Numbered from the stretch's first letter, positions 7,943 through 18,060 are shown. The stretch: DNA of 64,000 bases from Pararhodobacter aggregans (GCF_003075525.1 NZ_QDDR01000016.1:1-64000); one strand, 5' to 3'. Numbers and translations: made by a program. Notes: generated from the letters alone by a model not told the origin.

Positions 7943-9229
7943 ATGAAGCAGATGGCCACCTACGACTTGATGGAAACGATGCGCAACACCAACGAATGGT
8001 TGGGCGCATCGGCCCGGGCGATGGCCTCGTACCCGGTCTGGGGCATGGTCCCGCATCCGATGTTCAAGATGATGTCGGCCTGGGGCCGCGTGACCGAACG
8101 CAGCTTCGCGCGCATGGTAATCAAACCCGCCTGGGGCATCCGCACCGTGGTGGGCGAGGACGGGCGCGACCATCTGGTCGATCCGCAGATCGAACTGGCC
8201 CGCCCCTTTGGCGATCTGGTCCGCTTCCGCGTCGCCTCGCGCCCGGAAAAGGCCCGCCGCATTCTGCTCTGCGCGCCGATGTCGGGGCATTACGCCACGC
8301 TCCTGCGCTCGACCGTGGCCTCGCTTTTGCCCGATGCCGAGGTCTGGATCACCGACTGGCACAATGCCCGTGACATTCCGGTCTCCGAAGGCAAGTTCGA
8401 TATCGAGGATTACACCCAGTACCTCGTCGATTTCATGAAGCATCTCGGCCCCGACACCCATGTCGTCGCCGTCTGCCAGCCCGCGCCCCTGGCCCTGGCC
8501 GCCACCGCCCTTCTGGCCGAGGAAGCGCCCGAGGCGCAGCCGCTGACCCTGACCCTGATCGGCGGGCCGATCGACCCCGACGCCGCCGCGACCGAGGTCA
8601 CGGACTTCGGCCGCCGGGTGACCATGGGACAGCTCGAACATCTGGCCATCCAGCGGGTCGGCTTCAAATACGCGGGTGTCGGCCGTCAGGTCTATCCGGG
8701 CCTGCTGCAACTCGCCGGTTTCATCTCGATGAACCTCGACCGTCACGCTCAGGCTTTCAGCGACAAGATCGTCGCCGCCGCCCAGGGCGAGGACAGCGAG
8801 CGCGATCAGCACAACCGTTTCTACGACGAATACCTCGCGGTCATGGACATGACGGCGGAATTCTACCTCTCGACCGTCGAGCGCATCTTCAAGGAACGCG
8901 AGATCGCCCGCAACGTCTTCGAGGTTAACGGCAAGCCGGTCGATATCAGCAAGGTGACCGATGTGGCGACGATGATCGTCGAGGGGGCGAATGACGACAT
9001 TTCCGCGCCCGGCCAATGCCTTGCCGCGCTCGACCTGCTGACCGGCCTGCCCGATGAGATGAAGGCGCAGCATCTGGAACCGGGTGCGGGCCATTACGGC
9101 ATCTTCGCGGGGTCGAGCTGGCGCAACAACATCCGCCCGCTGGTGTTCAGCTTCATGGACGACAACAGCAAGCGCGGCAACCGCAAGGCCAAGAAACCCG
9201 CGGTGACGCTGGCGGCCTCGAACAGCTGA
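7943..9229 (+). CDS. phaZ: Intracellular polyhydroxybutyrate depolymerase
   Basis: The protein has 428 residues and mobilises native cytoplasmic PHB granules. It begins MKQMATYDLMETMRNTNEWL, as intracellular PhaZ does. The nucleophile motif is VAVCQPA with Cys in place of the usual Ser, the PHB_depo_C region covers about 220-410, and GAGHYG carries the catalytic His. There is no signal peptide. GGAG stands 6 bases before the ATG. It is divergent from phaC and followed by a strong terminator, so it is monocistronic. Confidence 0.95.
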   Translation: MKQMATYDLMETMRNTNEWLGASARAMASYPVWGMVPHPMFKMMSAWGRVTERSFARMVIKPAWGIRTVVGEDGRDHLVDPQIELARPFGDLVRFRVASRPEKARRILLCAPMSGHYATLLRSTVASLLPDAEVWITDWHNARDIPVSEGKFDIEDYTQYLVDFMKHLGPDTHVVAVCQPAPLALAATALLAEEAPEAQPLTLTLIGGPIDPDAAATEVTDFGRRVTMGQLEHLAIQRVGFKYAGVGRQVYPGLLQLAGFISMNLDRHAQAFSDKIVAAAQGEDSERDQHNRFYDEYLAVMDMTAEFYLSTVERIFKEREIARNVFEVNGKPVDISKVTDVATMIVEGANDDISAPGQCLAALDLLTGLPDEMKAQHLEPGAGHYGIFAGSSWRNNIRPLVFSFMDDNSKRGNRKAKKPAVTLAASNS

Positions 9230-9252
9230 GCCGACGCGCCCTGCCCTTCCTG

Positions 9253-9283
9253 AAAGCCCCGCCCCTCACCGGGCGGGGCTTTT
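9253..9283 (+). terminator. Rho-independent terminator of phaZ
   Basis: AAAGCCCCGCCC (9253-9264) pairs with GGGCGGGGCTTT (9271-9282) around a 6-base loop and runs into TTTT. This is a classical terminator 24 bases after the phaZ stop. Confidence 0.85.
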
Positions 9284-9285
9284 GC

Positions 9286-9714
9286 TCAGGCGAAACCGGC
9301 CCCGGGCGTGCCCGGCGCCATGCGGATCAGCCGGGAATCGGCGACCGCCGCCGTGCGGTGCTGCGCGGCGCGCTGATACTCGGCGTCACGGATCATGTCG
9401 ATGAAGGCCTGCCCGCTGGGATAGGCGGCGACGAAGGCGATGTGCCAGCGCTCGGCCTCGGGGCCGATCAGCATCAGCTCCGGCCGGCCGCTCCACAGGA
9501 TCGAGCCGCCGAGGCGCCGGAAGATCGGCCCGCTGTCGCGGCCATAGGCGGCATAGGCCTCGGCCCCGGTGGCCGTGCGGCCGTCCTCGTATCGGGCCTG
9601 ATCGCGCAGGCGGACCAGATTGAGCATATGGACCGGCCGGTCGCGCGGCAGGTCCTTGAAGCGGGCAAAGCGCGCGCGGTCGGGGTTGATATGACCCTCG
9701 CCCGGCCCGCTCAC
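9286..9714 (-). CDS. DUF1330 domain protein
   Basis: The protein has 142 residues and a ferredoxin-like alpha+beta fold of the dimeric alpha/beta barrel type (VHMLNLVRLRDQARYEDG; HIAFVAAYPSGQAFIDMI; DAEYQRAAQHRTAAV). DUF1330 proteins are small cytoplasmic proteins of unknown activity. The start is a GTG at 9714 whose last two bases form part of the upstream aldolase's TGA (GTGA), so it is translationally coupled to that gene. A different DUF1330 member occurs at 35323. Confidence 0.8.
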   Translation of the reverse strand: MSGPGEGHINPDRARFARFKDLPRDRPVHMLNLVRLRDQARYEDGRTATGAEAYAAYGRDSGPIFRRLGGSILWSGRPELMLIGPEAERWHIAFVAAYPSGQAFIDMIRDAEYQRAAQHRTAAVADSRLIRMAPGTPGAGFA

Positions 9715-10457
9715 GGCTTCAATCCGTTGCGCAGGACCAGCAGGTCGATGGCCTTCGAGACGAAGATCGCCCCGGCCCCCAGCGCGGCATCGTAAAGGAC
9801 CGGATCCATGGTCAGGATCCCCGGCGGCTTGCCCGCGGCGCGGATCCGGCGGATGCCGTCGAGGATCGCCTCCTTCACCGCGGGATGGGCCGGATTGCCG
9901 GGATGGCCGAGGCTCGCGGCCAGATCGGCCGGGCCGATGAAGATGCCGTCGACCCCCTCGACCGCGGCGATGGCCTCGATCTGGGCAAGCGCGCTGGCGG
10001 TTTCGACCTGCACCAGCAGACAGGTTTCCTCATGCGCGCGCTGGTGATAGCCGGCGATCCGGCCGAAACCCGCGGCCCTGGTGGCCCCGGCGACGCCCCG
10101 GATACCGCGCGGCGGGTAGCGGGTGGCGGCGACGGCCAGCGCCGCCTCCTCGGCGTTCTGGATCATCGGCACGAGGATGGTCTGCGCCCCATGGTCGAGG
10201 ATCTTCTTCATCAGCGCCACATCCAGCACCCGGGGCCGGACGATGGCCGAGACCGGAAAAGGCGCGACGGCCTGCAGCAGCGGCAGCACCGAGGGCACTT
10301 CCAGCGGCGCGTGTTCGGTGTCGAAGAGCATCCAGTCGAAGCCCGCCCCGGCCGCCATCTCGGCCACCAGCGGGTCGGTGATCTGGCACCAGAGGCCGCG
10401 CTGGACCTGCATCGCGGCGAGCGCCGCCTTGAAATGGTTCCTGGGCAGGTCGGTCAT
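9711..10457 (-). CDS. HpcH/HpaI-family class II aldolase
   Basis: The protein has 248 residues. The family cleaves 2-keto-3-deoxy (and 4-hydroxy-2-oxo) acids to pyruvate plus an aldehyde, using a divalent metal. The markers are GLWCQITDP near residue 21, FDWMLFDTEHAPLE, a metal Glu in VQVETASAL and the Asp of DGIFIGPADLAASLG. GAGGAGGGAACCG precedes the ATG at 10457. It heads a two-gene operon with the DUF1330 gene and diverges from a SorC regulator. A 28-bp palindrome touches its ribosome site. The sugar-acid substrate is not evident. Confidence 0.85.
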   Translation of the reverse strand: MTDLPRNHFKAALAAMQVQRGLWCQITDPLVAEMAAGAGFDWMLFDTEHAPLEVPSVLPLLQAVAPFPVSAIVRPRVLDVALMKKILDHGAQTILVPMIQNAEEAALAVAATRYPPRGIRGVAGATRAAGFGRIAGYHQRAHEETCLLVQVETASALAQIEAIAAVEGVDGIFIGPADLAASLGHPGNPAHPAVKEAILDGIRRIRAAGKPPGILTMDPVLYDAALGAGAIFVSKAIDLLVLRNGLKP

Positions 10458-10470
10458 CGGTTCCCTCCTC

Positions 10471-10498
10471 GTAGGATGGGCAATATTGCCCATCCTAC
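10471..10498. repeat. 28-bp perfect palindrome in the hpaI/SorC intergenic region
   Basis: GTAGGATGGGCAAT is followed at once by its exact reverse complement, giving a 28-bp palindrome with no spacer. It is centred between the divergent genes and ends two bases before the hpaI Shine-Dalgarno (10462-10468). It could be an operator, a leader hairpin, or a REP-like element (GTAGG-TGGGC cores occur in bacterial REP families). No second copy was seen in the window. Confidence 0.8.
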
Positions 10499-10568
10499 CG
10501 GCCAAGCGCCAGCCCGTCGCCTTGCCAAACCCGCCCGGGGCGACCACCATGGCCGCGCAACGGGGGCA

Positions 10569-11513
10569 ATGATGACCACAGGCGAACGCAAGCACGACGA
10601 CGCGGCCCGGGCCGCCTGGCTCGCCTATATCGGCGGCTGCAAGCAGGACGAGATCGCCCAGATCATGGGCATATCCCGGCAATCGGCGCAGCGGCTGGTC
10701 TCGCAGGCGCTGGCTGCGGGGCTGGTCAAGGTGCGCATCGACCATCCCATCGCCCGCTGCATGGAACTGGCCCGCGACCTCAGGGCCCGCTATGGGCTCA
10801 CGCTGTGCGAGGTGGTGCCGTCGCTCGACACGCCCGCCTCCTCGGGCCTCGCGGTGTCGCAGGCGACCGGCGATCTGATCGAGCGCTACCTCGCCCAACC
10901 CGAGCCGCTGGTCATCGGCCTCGGCACCGGGCGGACGCTCAGGGCGGCGGTCGAGCATCTGCCGCATCTCGATTGCGCCCAGCACCGGATCGTGTCACTG
11001 ACCGGCACCATCTCGCCCGATGGCTCGACCGCCTATTACAACGTGCTATTCACCATCGCCGACAAGGTGACCGCCACCACCTTCCCGCTGCCGCTGCCGG
11101 TCATCACCGCCTCGGCCGAGGAACGCGAGGCGCTGCTGGGGCAGAAGACGCTGCAGACCGCGCGCGGTCTCTCGGCCCGGACCGATGTGCGCTTCGTCGG
11201 CGTCGGCACCATGGCGCCCGATGCGCCGCTGGTCATCGACGGGTTCCTCACGCCCGAGGACCAGCAGCGCCTGACCGCCAAGGGCGCGGTGGGCGAGATC
11301 ATCGGCTATGTCTTCGACCGCGACGGGCGGCTGCTGGAGGACGAGGTGAACCAGCGCGTCAGCTCCGCCCTGCTGAGCCCCGCGCCCGGGCGCCCCACCA
11401 TCGCCGCGGCCAATGGCCCCGCCAAGATCCCGGCGATTCGAGCCGCGCTGACCGGCAGGCTGGTCACCGGCCTGGTCACCGATGAGGATACGGCGTTGGC
11501 GCTAACGGCGTAA
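10569..11513 (+). CDS. SorC/DeoR-family sugar-binding transcriptional regulator
   Basis: The protein has 314 residues. An N-terminal HTH (residues 15-45: YIGGCKQDEIAQIMGISRQS) is followed by a sugar-phosphate-binding domain of the SorC type (VIGLGTGRTLRAAVEHL; IVSLTGTISPDGS; GVGTMAPDAPLV; GAVGEIIGYVFD). It lies just upstream of the polyol transporter operon on the same strand and probably controls it with a polyol or ketose phosphate as effector. The arrangement matches smoC of Rhodobacter sphaeroides. The ATG at 10569 is used; the next codon is also ATG. GGGGG precedes it closely. Confidence 0.88.
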   Translation: MMTTGERKHDDAARAAWLAYIGGCKQDEIAQIMGISRQSAQRLVSQALAAGLVKVRIDHPIARCMELARDLRARYGLTLCEVVPSLDTPASSGLAVSQATGDLIERYLAQPEPLVIGLGTGRTLRAAVEHLPHLDCAQHRIVSLTGTISPDGSTAYYNVLFTIADKVTATTFPLPLPVITASAEEREALLGQKTLQTARGLSARTDVRFVGVGTMAPDAPLVIDGFLTPEDQQRLTAKGAVGEIIGYVFDRDGRLLEDEVNQRVSSALLSPAPGRPTIAAANGPAKIPAIRAALTGRLVTGLVTDEDTALALTA

Positions 11514-11591
11514 GCCCACCCGCGCCCCCGGAATTTTCCCAGCGATGACAATGCCCTGCCCCCGCCCCTCGGCGCCGGGGCCAGAATCCAG

Positions 11592-11619
11592 TTGACGTTT
11601 CACGCGATCGTGTGAGAAT
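11592..11619 (+). promoter_or_regulatory. Candidate promoter and operator of the polyol operon
   Basis: TTGACG (11592-11597) and GAGAAT (11614-11619) are 16 bases apart and can serve as -35 and -10. The spacer is nearly filled by TCACGCGATCGTGTGA (11600-11615), a dyad matching its reverse complement at 14 of 16 positions. This is the expected position for repression or activation by the adjacent SorC-type regulator. Confidence 0.6.
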
Positions 11620-11660
11620 TTGCCCAAGAGCTTAGCATTTGCTCATCTTGGGAGGATACC

Positions 11661-12968
11661 ATGACCGATACCCTGCGCGCCCTGATGGGTGCGACGGCGC
11701 TGACGGCTGTCGCGCTCGCGGCCCAGGCCGAGACGATCACCATCGCCACCGTGAACAATGGCGACATGATCCGCATGCAAGGGCTGACCAGCCATTTCAC
11801 CGACATGCACCCCGACATCACCGTCGAATGGGTGACGCTGGAAGAGAACGTCCTGCGCCAGAACGTGACGACCGACATCGCCACCGGCGGCGGGCAGTAT
11901 GACGTCATCACCATCGGCACCTACGAGGTTCCGATCTGGGGGGCGAACGGCTGGCTGGTGGCGCTGGACGACATGGGCGCCGATTACAACGTCGACGACC
12001 TGCTGCCCGCGGTGCGCGGCGGTCTGACGGTGGACGGGCATCTCTATGCCTCGCCCTTCTACGGCGAAAGCTCGATGGTCATGTACCGCACCGATCTGAT
12101 GGAAGCGGCCGGGCTGGAGATGCCCGAGGCCCCGACCTGGGAGTTCATCCGCGAAGCCGCCGCCGCCATGACCGACCGCGACAACGAGGTCTATGGCATC
12201 TGCCTGCGCGGCAAGGCCGGCTGGGGCGAGAACATGGCCTTCCTCAGCGCCATGGCCAATTCCTTCGGCGCGCGCTGGTTCGACATGGACTGGCGGCCGC
12301 AATTCGACACCGAGGCCTGGTCGAACACGCTGACCTTCTATCTGGACCTGATGACCAATTACGGCCCGCCCGGCGCCTCGAACAACGGCTTCAACGAGAA
12401 TCTGGCGCTGTTCCAGACCGGCAAATGCGGCATGTGGATCGACGCCACGGTCGCGGCCTCGTTCGTGACCAACCCGACGGACAGCCAGGTCGCCGATCAC
12501 GTCGGCTTCGCGCTGGCGCCCGACAACGGGCTCGGCCGTCGCGGCAACTGGCTCTGGGCCTGGTCGCTGGGCATCCCGGCCTCGTCGGACGCGCAGGAGG
12601 CGGCCAAGACCTTCATCGCCTGGGCCACGTCGTCGGCCTATACCGAGCTCGTGGCCGCGGAAGAGGGCTGGGCCAACGTGCCGCCCGGCACCCGCACCTC
12701 GCTCTATGAGAACCAGGCCTATCTCGACGCCGCGCCCTTCGCGGAAATGACCCTGCGGTCGATGGAATCCGCCGATCCCACCAGCCCCTCGGTCGATCCG
12801 GTGCCCTATACCGGCGTGCAATTCGTCGCCATCCCGGAATTCGCGGGTCTCGCGACCGAGGTGGGCCAGCTCTTCTCGGCGGCGCTTGCCGGGCAGATGT
12901 CGGCCGAAGACGCGCTGTCGCAGGCCCAGGCGCTGGCGACCGAAGAAATGGAAGCCGCGGGCTACTGA
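11661..12968 (+). CDS. smoE: Polyol ABC transporter substrate-binding protein
   Basis: The protein has 435 residues and is periplasmic. It has a Sec signal peptide MTDTLRALMGATALTAVALAAQA followed by the mature start ETITIATVNNGDM. Family-1 (MalE-type) solute-binding features are present (TGGGQYDVITIGTYEVPIWG; ALFQTGKCGMWIDATVAASF; NWLWAWSLGIP). Its place ahead of two permeases, an ATPase and sorbitol/mannitol dehydrogenases supports sorbitol/mannitol binding, as for SmoE of R. sphaeroides. GGGAGG lies upstream. A stable hairpin follows the gene. Confidence 0.9.
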   Translation: MTDTLRALMGATALTAVALAAQAETITIATVNNGDMIRMQGLTSHFTDMHPDITVEWVTLEENVLRQNVTTDIATGGGQYDVITIGTYEVPIWGANGWLVALDDMGADYNVDDLLPAVRGGLTVDGHLYASPFYGESSMVMYRTDLMEAAGLEMPEAPTWEFIREAAAAMTDRDNEVYGICLRGKAGWGENMAFLSAMANSFGARWFDMDWRPQFDTEAWSNTLTFYLDLMTNYGPPGASNNGFNENLALFQTGKCGMWIDATVAASFVTNPTDSQVADHVGFALAPDNGLGRRGNWLWAWSLGIPASSDAQEAAKTFIAWATSSAYTELVAAEEGWANVPPGTRTSLYENQAYLDAAPFAEMTLRSMESADPTSPSVDPVPYTGVQFVAIPEFAGLATEVGQLFSAALAGQMSAEDALSQAQALATEEMEAAGY

Positions 12969-13039
12969 GCCGCGCCCCTTCCAGCCGACCCGGGCCGGCC
13001 CCCAACCGCCGGCCCGACCCCCTCCTCCTCTGTTGACCG

Positions 13040-13065
13040 GGCGCGCAGCCTACGGGCTGCGCGCC
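13040..13065 (+). promoter_or_regulatory. Hairpin between binding-protein and permease genes
   Basis: GGCGCGCAGCC (13040-13050), a TACG loop and GGCTGCGCGCC form a perfect 11-bp stem with no T-run. Such a structure after a binding-protein gene usually stabilises the upstream message and lowers downstream permease expression. Confidence 0.6.
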
Positions 13066-13094
13066 GCCCTCTCCCCATGATCCCGAGGGTTCCC

Positions 13095-13961
13095 ATGGCC
13101 ACCCAGCATTCCCGATCCGCGGCCCGCGCCATGATGGCCCCGGCGGTCTTCCTGCTTCTCGTCTGGATGCTGGTGCCGCTGATCCTAACGCTCTGGTTCT
13201 CGACCCTCGATTACCGGCCCCTGCGCGGGACCTTCGACTGCTGCGAGGGGCTGGGGAACTACGTCCGGTTCGTCAGTTCCTCGGCCTTCTGGGACAGCAT
13301 CCTCACCACGCTGCAACTCCTGGGCGGCGTGCTGCTTATCACCGTGGTGGGCGGCATCGGGCTTGCGATCCTGCTGGACCAGCCGATCTGGGGTCAGGGC
13401 GTGGTGCGCATCCTGGTCATCGCGCCGTTCTTCGTCATGCCCACCGTCTCGGCGCTGGTCTGGAAGAACATGTTCATGAACCCGGTCAACGGGCTTTTTG
13501 CCCATGCCTTCAAGGCTGTCGGGCTGGAACCCGTGGATTGGCTCAGCCAGTTCCCCCTGTTCTCGATCATCCTGATCGTCAGCTGGCAATGGCTGCCCTT
13601 CGCCACGCTGATCCTGCTGACCGCCATCCAGTCGCTGGACAGCGAGCAACTGGAAGCGGCCGAGATGGACGGCGCCGGGCCGCTCTCGCGCTTTGGCTAC
13701 ATCACCCTGCCGCATCTGGCGCGCTCGATCACCGTGGTGGTGCTGATCCAGACGATCTTCCTGCTGTCGATCTTCGCCGAGATCTTCGTGACCACCGGCG
13801 GCGCCTTCGGCACCCGAACGCTCACCTACCTCGTCTATCAGCGCGTGATCGAAAGCCAGAACGTGGGGCTTGGCTCCGCCGGTGGCATCATCGCCGTGAT
13901 CCTCGCCAATATCGTCGCCGCCATCCTGATGCGCGTCGTCGGCAAGAACCTCGACGCGTAA
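13095..13961 (+). CDS. smoF: Polyol ABC transporter permease (SmoF-type)
   Basis: The protein has 288 residues and is an inner-membrane subunit with about six hydrophobic segments (MMAPAVFLLLVWMLVPLIL; LLGGVLLITVVGGIGLAILL; LFSIILIVSWQWLPFATLIL). The EAA loop that docks the ATPase is QLEAAEMDGAGPLSRFGYITLP. The ATG at 13095 follows GAGGG by 5 bases; an in-frame ATG at 13077 lacks a ribosome site. It belongs to the MalF/UgpA-type permease family and its partner is the next gene, 10 bases downstream. Confidence 0.9.
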   Translation: MATQHSRSAARAMMAPAVFLLLVWMLVPLILTLWFSTLDYRPLRGTFDCCEGLGNYVRFVSSSAFWDSILTTLQLLGGVLLITVVGGIGLAILLDQPIWGQGVVRILVIAPFFVMPTVSALVWKNMFMNPVNGLFAHAFKAVGLEPVDWLSQFPLFSIILIVSWQWLPFATLILLTAIQSLDSEQLEAAEMDGAGPLSRFGYITLPHLARSITVVVLIQTIFLLSIFAEIFVTTGGAFGTRTLTYLVYQRVIESQNVGLGSAGGIIAVILANIVAAILMRVVGKNLDA

Positions 13962-13971
13962 GGAGCAGATC

Positions 13972-14802
13972 ATGGCCCGCGCCGTCACCACGCAACGCAA
14001 GATCGTCTTCACCGCCCTCGCCTGGGGCATCGGGCTGATGATCTTCTTCCCGATCCTGTGGACCATCCTGACCTCGTTCAAGACCGAGGCCACGGCCATC
14101 GCCGACCCGCCGGTGTTCTTCAACTTCGACTGGACGCTGGAGAATTACCGCGTGGTGCAGGAGCGCTCGGATTACATGCGCTATCTGTGGAATTCGGTGG
14201 CGCTGGCGCTGGGGTCCACCTTCCTCGGTATCCTGATCGCCGTCCCCGCCGCCTGGTCCATGGCCTTCGTGCCCGCCAGGCGCACCAAGGACGTGCTGCT
14301 GTGGATGCTCTCGACCAAGATGCTTCCCGCGGTCGGTGTGCTCTATCCGATCCGGCTGATCCTGATCCAGCTGGGCCTTCTAGACAGCAAGATCGCGCTG
14401 ATCTTCATCCTGATGCTCATCAACCTGCCGATCATCATCTGGATGCTCTACACCTATTTCCGCGAGATCCCGGGCGAGATCCTGGAAGCCGCGCGGATGG
14501 ACGGCGCGACGCTGAAGGACGAGATCCTCTATGTCCTGACGCCGATGGCCATTCCCGGTATCGCCTCGACCGTGCTGCTGAACATCATCCTGGCGTGGAA
14601 CGAGGCCTTCTGGACCCTCACCCTGACGACCGTCAACGCAGCGCCGCTGACCGCCTTCATCGCCAGCTATTCCAGCCCCGAGGGCCTGTTCTACGCCAAG
14701 CTCAGCGCCGCCTCGACCATGGCCATCGCGCCGATCCTCATCATGGGCTGGTTCAGCCAGAAGCAACTCGTGCGCGGCCTCACCTTCGGCGCCGTCAAGT
14801 AA
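13972..14802 (+). CDS. smoG: Polyol ABC transporter permease (SmoG-type)
   Basis: The protein has 276 residues and is a MalG-type inner-membrane permease. Hydrophobic segments start at LAWGIGLMIFFPILWTIL and continue through LGSTFLGILIAVPAAWSMAF and IALIFILMLINLPIIIWML. The EAA motif is EILEAARMDGATLKDEILYVLTP. AAGGAG stands 6 bases before the ATG. It forms the heterodimeric channel with SmoF and is 12 bases from the ATPase gene. Confidence 0.9.
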   Translation: MARAVTTQRKIVFTALAWGIGLMIFFPILWTILTSFKTEATAIADPPVFFNFDWTLENYRVVQERSDYMRYLWNSVALALGSTFLGILIAVPAAWSMAFVPARRTKDVLLWMLSTKMLPAVGVLYPIRLILIQLGLLDSKIALIFILMLINLPIIIWMLYTYFREIPGEILEAARMDGATLKDEILYVLTPMAIPGIASTVLLNIILAWNEAFWTLTLTTVNAAPLTAFIASYSSPEGLFYAKLSAASTMAIAPILIMGWFSQKQLVRGLTFGAVK

Positions 14803-14814
14803 GGGACTGAATTC

Positions 14815-15815
<1,001 letters not shown>

Positions 15816-15819
<4 letters not shown>

Positions 15820-16583
15820 CCCGGCTTTCCGGCAAACGCGCGCTGATAACCGGCGCCGCCCGCGGGATCGGGCTGGCCTTCGCGCGGGCCTACCTTGCCG
15901 AGGGCGCGGTGGTCACCATCGCCGACATCGACCTGCCCCGGGCCGAGGCCGCAGCCGCCGAAATCGGCGCGCTGGCGGTACGGATGGACGTGACGCGGCA
16001 GGACAGCATCGACGCCGCCGTGGCCGAAGCCGTGGCCAAGATGGGCGGCATCGACATTCTGGTGAACAACGCGGCCCTCTTCACCGCCGCGCCCCTGACC
16101 GAGATCACGCGCGCCGATTACGACCGGGTGTTTTCGGTCAACGTGGCCGGGGTCCTGTTCACCATGCAGGCCGTCGCCCGGCAGATGATCGCCCAAGGCA
16201 CCGGCGGCAAGATCATCAACCTTGCCAGTCAGGCGGGCCGGCGGGGCGAGGCGCTGGTCGCGGTCTATTGCGCCAGCAAGGCCGCGGTCATCAGCCTGAC
16301 GCAATCGGCCGGGCTGAACCTGATCGCCCATGGCATCAACGTCAACGCCATCGCGCCCGGCGTGGTGGACGGCGAGCATTGGGACGGGGTCGATGCCTTC
16401 TTCGCCAAATACGAGGGCAAGGCGCCCGGACAGAAGAAGGCCGAGGTCGGCGCCGCCGTCCCCTTCGGCCGCATGGGCCGCGCCGAGGACCTGACCGGCA
16501 TGGCCGTTTTCCTGGCCTCGTCCGAGGCCGATTACATCGTCGCCCAGACCTACAACGTCGACGGCGGGAACTGGATGAGCTGA
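15816..16583 (+). CDS. smoS: Sorbitol dehydrogenase, short-chain type
   Basis: The protein has 255 residues and would oxidise D-sorbitol to D-fructose with NAD. It has the classical SDR fold: TGAARGIG (12-19) for the cofactor, Asp37 after the second strand favouring NAD, NNAA at 84-87, and Ser138, Tyr151 and Lys155 as the catalytic residues. The C-terminal [18 protein letters not shown] is typical. The best supported substrate assignment comes from the operon, which matches smoEFGKS-mtlK. Other polyols such as galactitol remain possible. Confidence 0.87.
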
Positions 16584-16584
16584 C

Positions 16585-18057
16585 ATGGCCACCCCCCTCT
16601 CCCTTGCAACCCTCGCCTCCCTGCCCGCGACCGTGGCCAAACCCGGCTATGCGCGGGGTAGCCTCTCGGCCGGGATCCTGCATTTCGGCGTCGGCAATTT
16701 TCACCGGGCGCATCAGGCGATGTATCTGGACCGGCTGTTCAACCGGGGGCAATCGCTCGACTGGGCGCTGATCGGCGCGGGCGTGTTCGAGGGCGAGCGC
16801 AGGGGCCGCGATATCCTGCAGGCGCAGGACTGGCTGACGACGCTGGTCGAGCAGGAGGCCGATCATTCCGAGGCCCGCGTGCTGGGCTCGATGATCGACT
16901 ACCTGCCGCCCGCCGATGCCCCCGCCATCATCGCAAGGATGAGCCAGAGGGATATCCGCATCGTCTCGCTCACCATCACCGAGGGGGGCTATTTCCTCGA
17001 CGCGAAGGACCGTTTCGACCCGACCCATCCCGCCATCCGCGCCGATGCCGCCAGCCCCGAGGCACCGAAAACCGCCTTCGGCATGATGATCCGGGCGCTG
17101 AAGGCCCGGCGGAATGCCGGCATCCCGCCCTTCACCGTCATGTGCTGCGACAACATCCCCCATAACGGCGCGGTGACGCGCAACGCGCTCTGCGGTCTGG
17201 CGCGCCTCTCGGACCCCGATTTCGCCGAGTGGATCGCCGCCAACGTGGCCTTTCCCAACGCCATGGTCGACCGCATCACCCCCGCCACCACCGACCGCGA
17301 ACGCGCGATGCTGGCGGCTGATTTCGGTGTGGCCGACGGCTGGCCGGTGTTCTGCGAGGGCTATACGCAATGGGTGCTCGAGGATCATTTCCCCCTCGGC
17401 CGCCCGGCCTTCGACGCGGTCGGCGCGCAATTCGTGGCCGATGTCGCACCTTTCGAGCTGATGAAACTGCGCATCCTCAATGGCGGCCACGCGGTCATCG
17501 CCTATCCGGCCGGGCTGATGGACATCCATTTCGTGCATGAAGCGATGGCGCATCCCTTGGTGCGCGGCTTCCTCAGGAAGATCGAGGAGACCGAGATCCT
17601 GCCACAGGTCCCCCCGGTCCCCGACACCGACCTGCCCGCCTATCTGGACCTGATCGAGCGGCGGTTTTCCAACCCCAAGATCGGCGACACGATCCGGCGG
17701 CTCTGCCTCGACGGCTCGAACCGGCAGCCGAAGTTCATCATCCCGACCCTGCGCGACGCACTCGCCAGCGGCGGCGGCTTCAACGGGCTGGCGCTGGAAT
17801 GCGCACTCTGGGCGCGCTATTGTGCCGGGGTGACGGACAGCGGACAGATCATCGAGCCCAACGACCCGAACTGGGACCGGCTGGTCCCGGTGGCCGAACA
17901 GGCACGCCGCCGCCCGCAGGCATGGCTGGAGCAGGACGCGATCTATGGCGATCTGGCCGGACACGCCGGGTTCGCCGCCCGCTTCGCCCATTGGCTCAAC
18001 GCGCTCTGGCGCGACGGCACCGCCGCCACGCTCACCCGCTATCTGCAGCAGGGCTGA
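16585..18057 (+). CDS. mtlK: Mannitol 2-dehydrogenase
   Basis: The protein has 490 residues and is a cytoplasmic polyol-specific long-chain dehydrogenase converting D-mannitol to D-fructose with NAD. The N-terminal ILHFGVGNFHRAHQAMYLD (about 30-48) is the family's nucleotide site. The C-terminal half has KLRILNGGHAVIAYPAGLMD and the KFIIPTLRDAL block with the catalytic Lys region. Its length matches the family (about 490). It starts 2 bases after the smoS stop and ends 4 bases before the HAD gene. Confidence 0.92.
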   Translation: MATPLSLATLASLPATVAKPGYARGSLSAGILHFGVGNFHRAHQAMYLDRLFNRGQSLDWALIGAGVFEGERRGRDILQAQDWLTTLVEQEADHSEARVLGSMIDYLPPADAPAIIARMSQRDIRIVSLTITEGGYFLDAKDRFDPTHPAIRADAASPEAPKTAFGMMIRALKARRNAGIPPFTVMCCDNIPHNGAVTRNALCGLARLSDPDFAEWIAANVAFPNAMVDRITPATTDRERAMLAADFGVADGWPVFCEGYTQWVLEDHFPLGRPAFDAVGAQFVADVAPFELMKLRILNGGHAVIAYPAGLMDIHFVHEAMAHPLVRGFLRKIEETEILPQVPPVPDTDLPAYLDLIERRFSNPKIGDTIRRLCLDGSNRQPKFIIPTLRDALASGGGFNGLALECALWARYCAGVTDSGQIIEPNDPNWDRLVPVAEQARRRPQAWLEQDAIYGDLAGHAGFAARFAHWLNALWRDGTAATLTRYLQQG

Positions 18058-18060
18058 GGC

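Noticed and set aside
10471-10498. Rho-independent terminator
   Set aside because: The palindrome lies between divergent start sites, not after a gene, and has no T-run.
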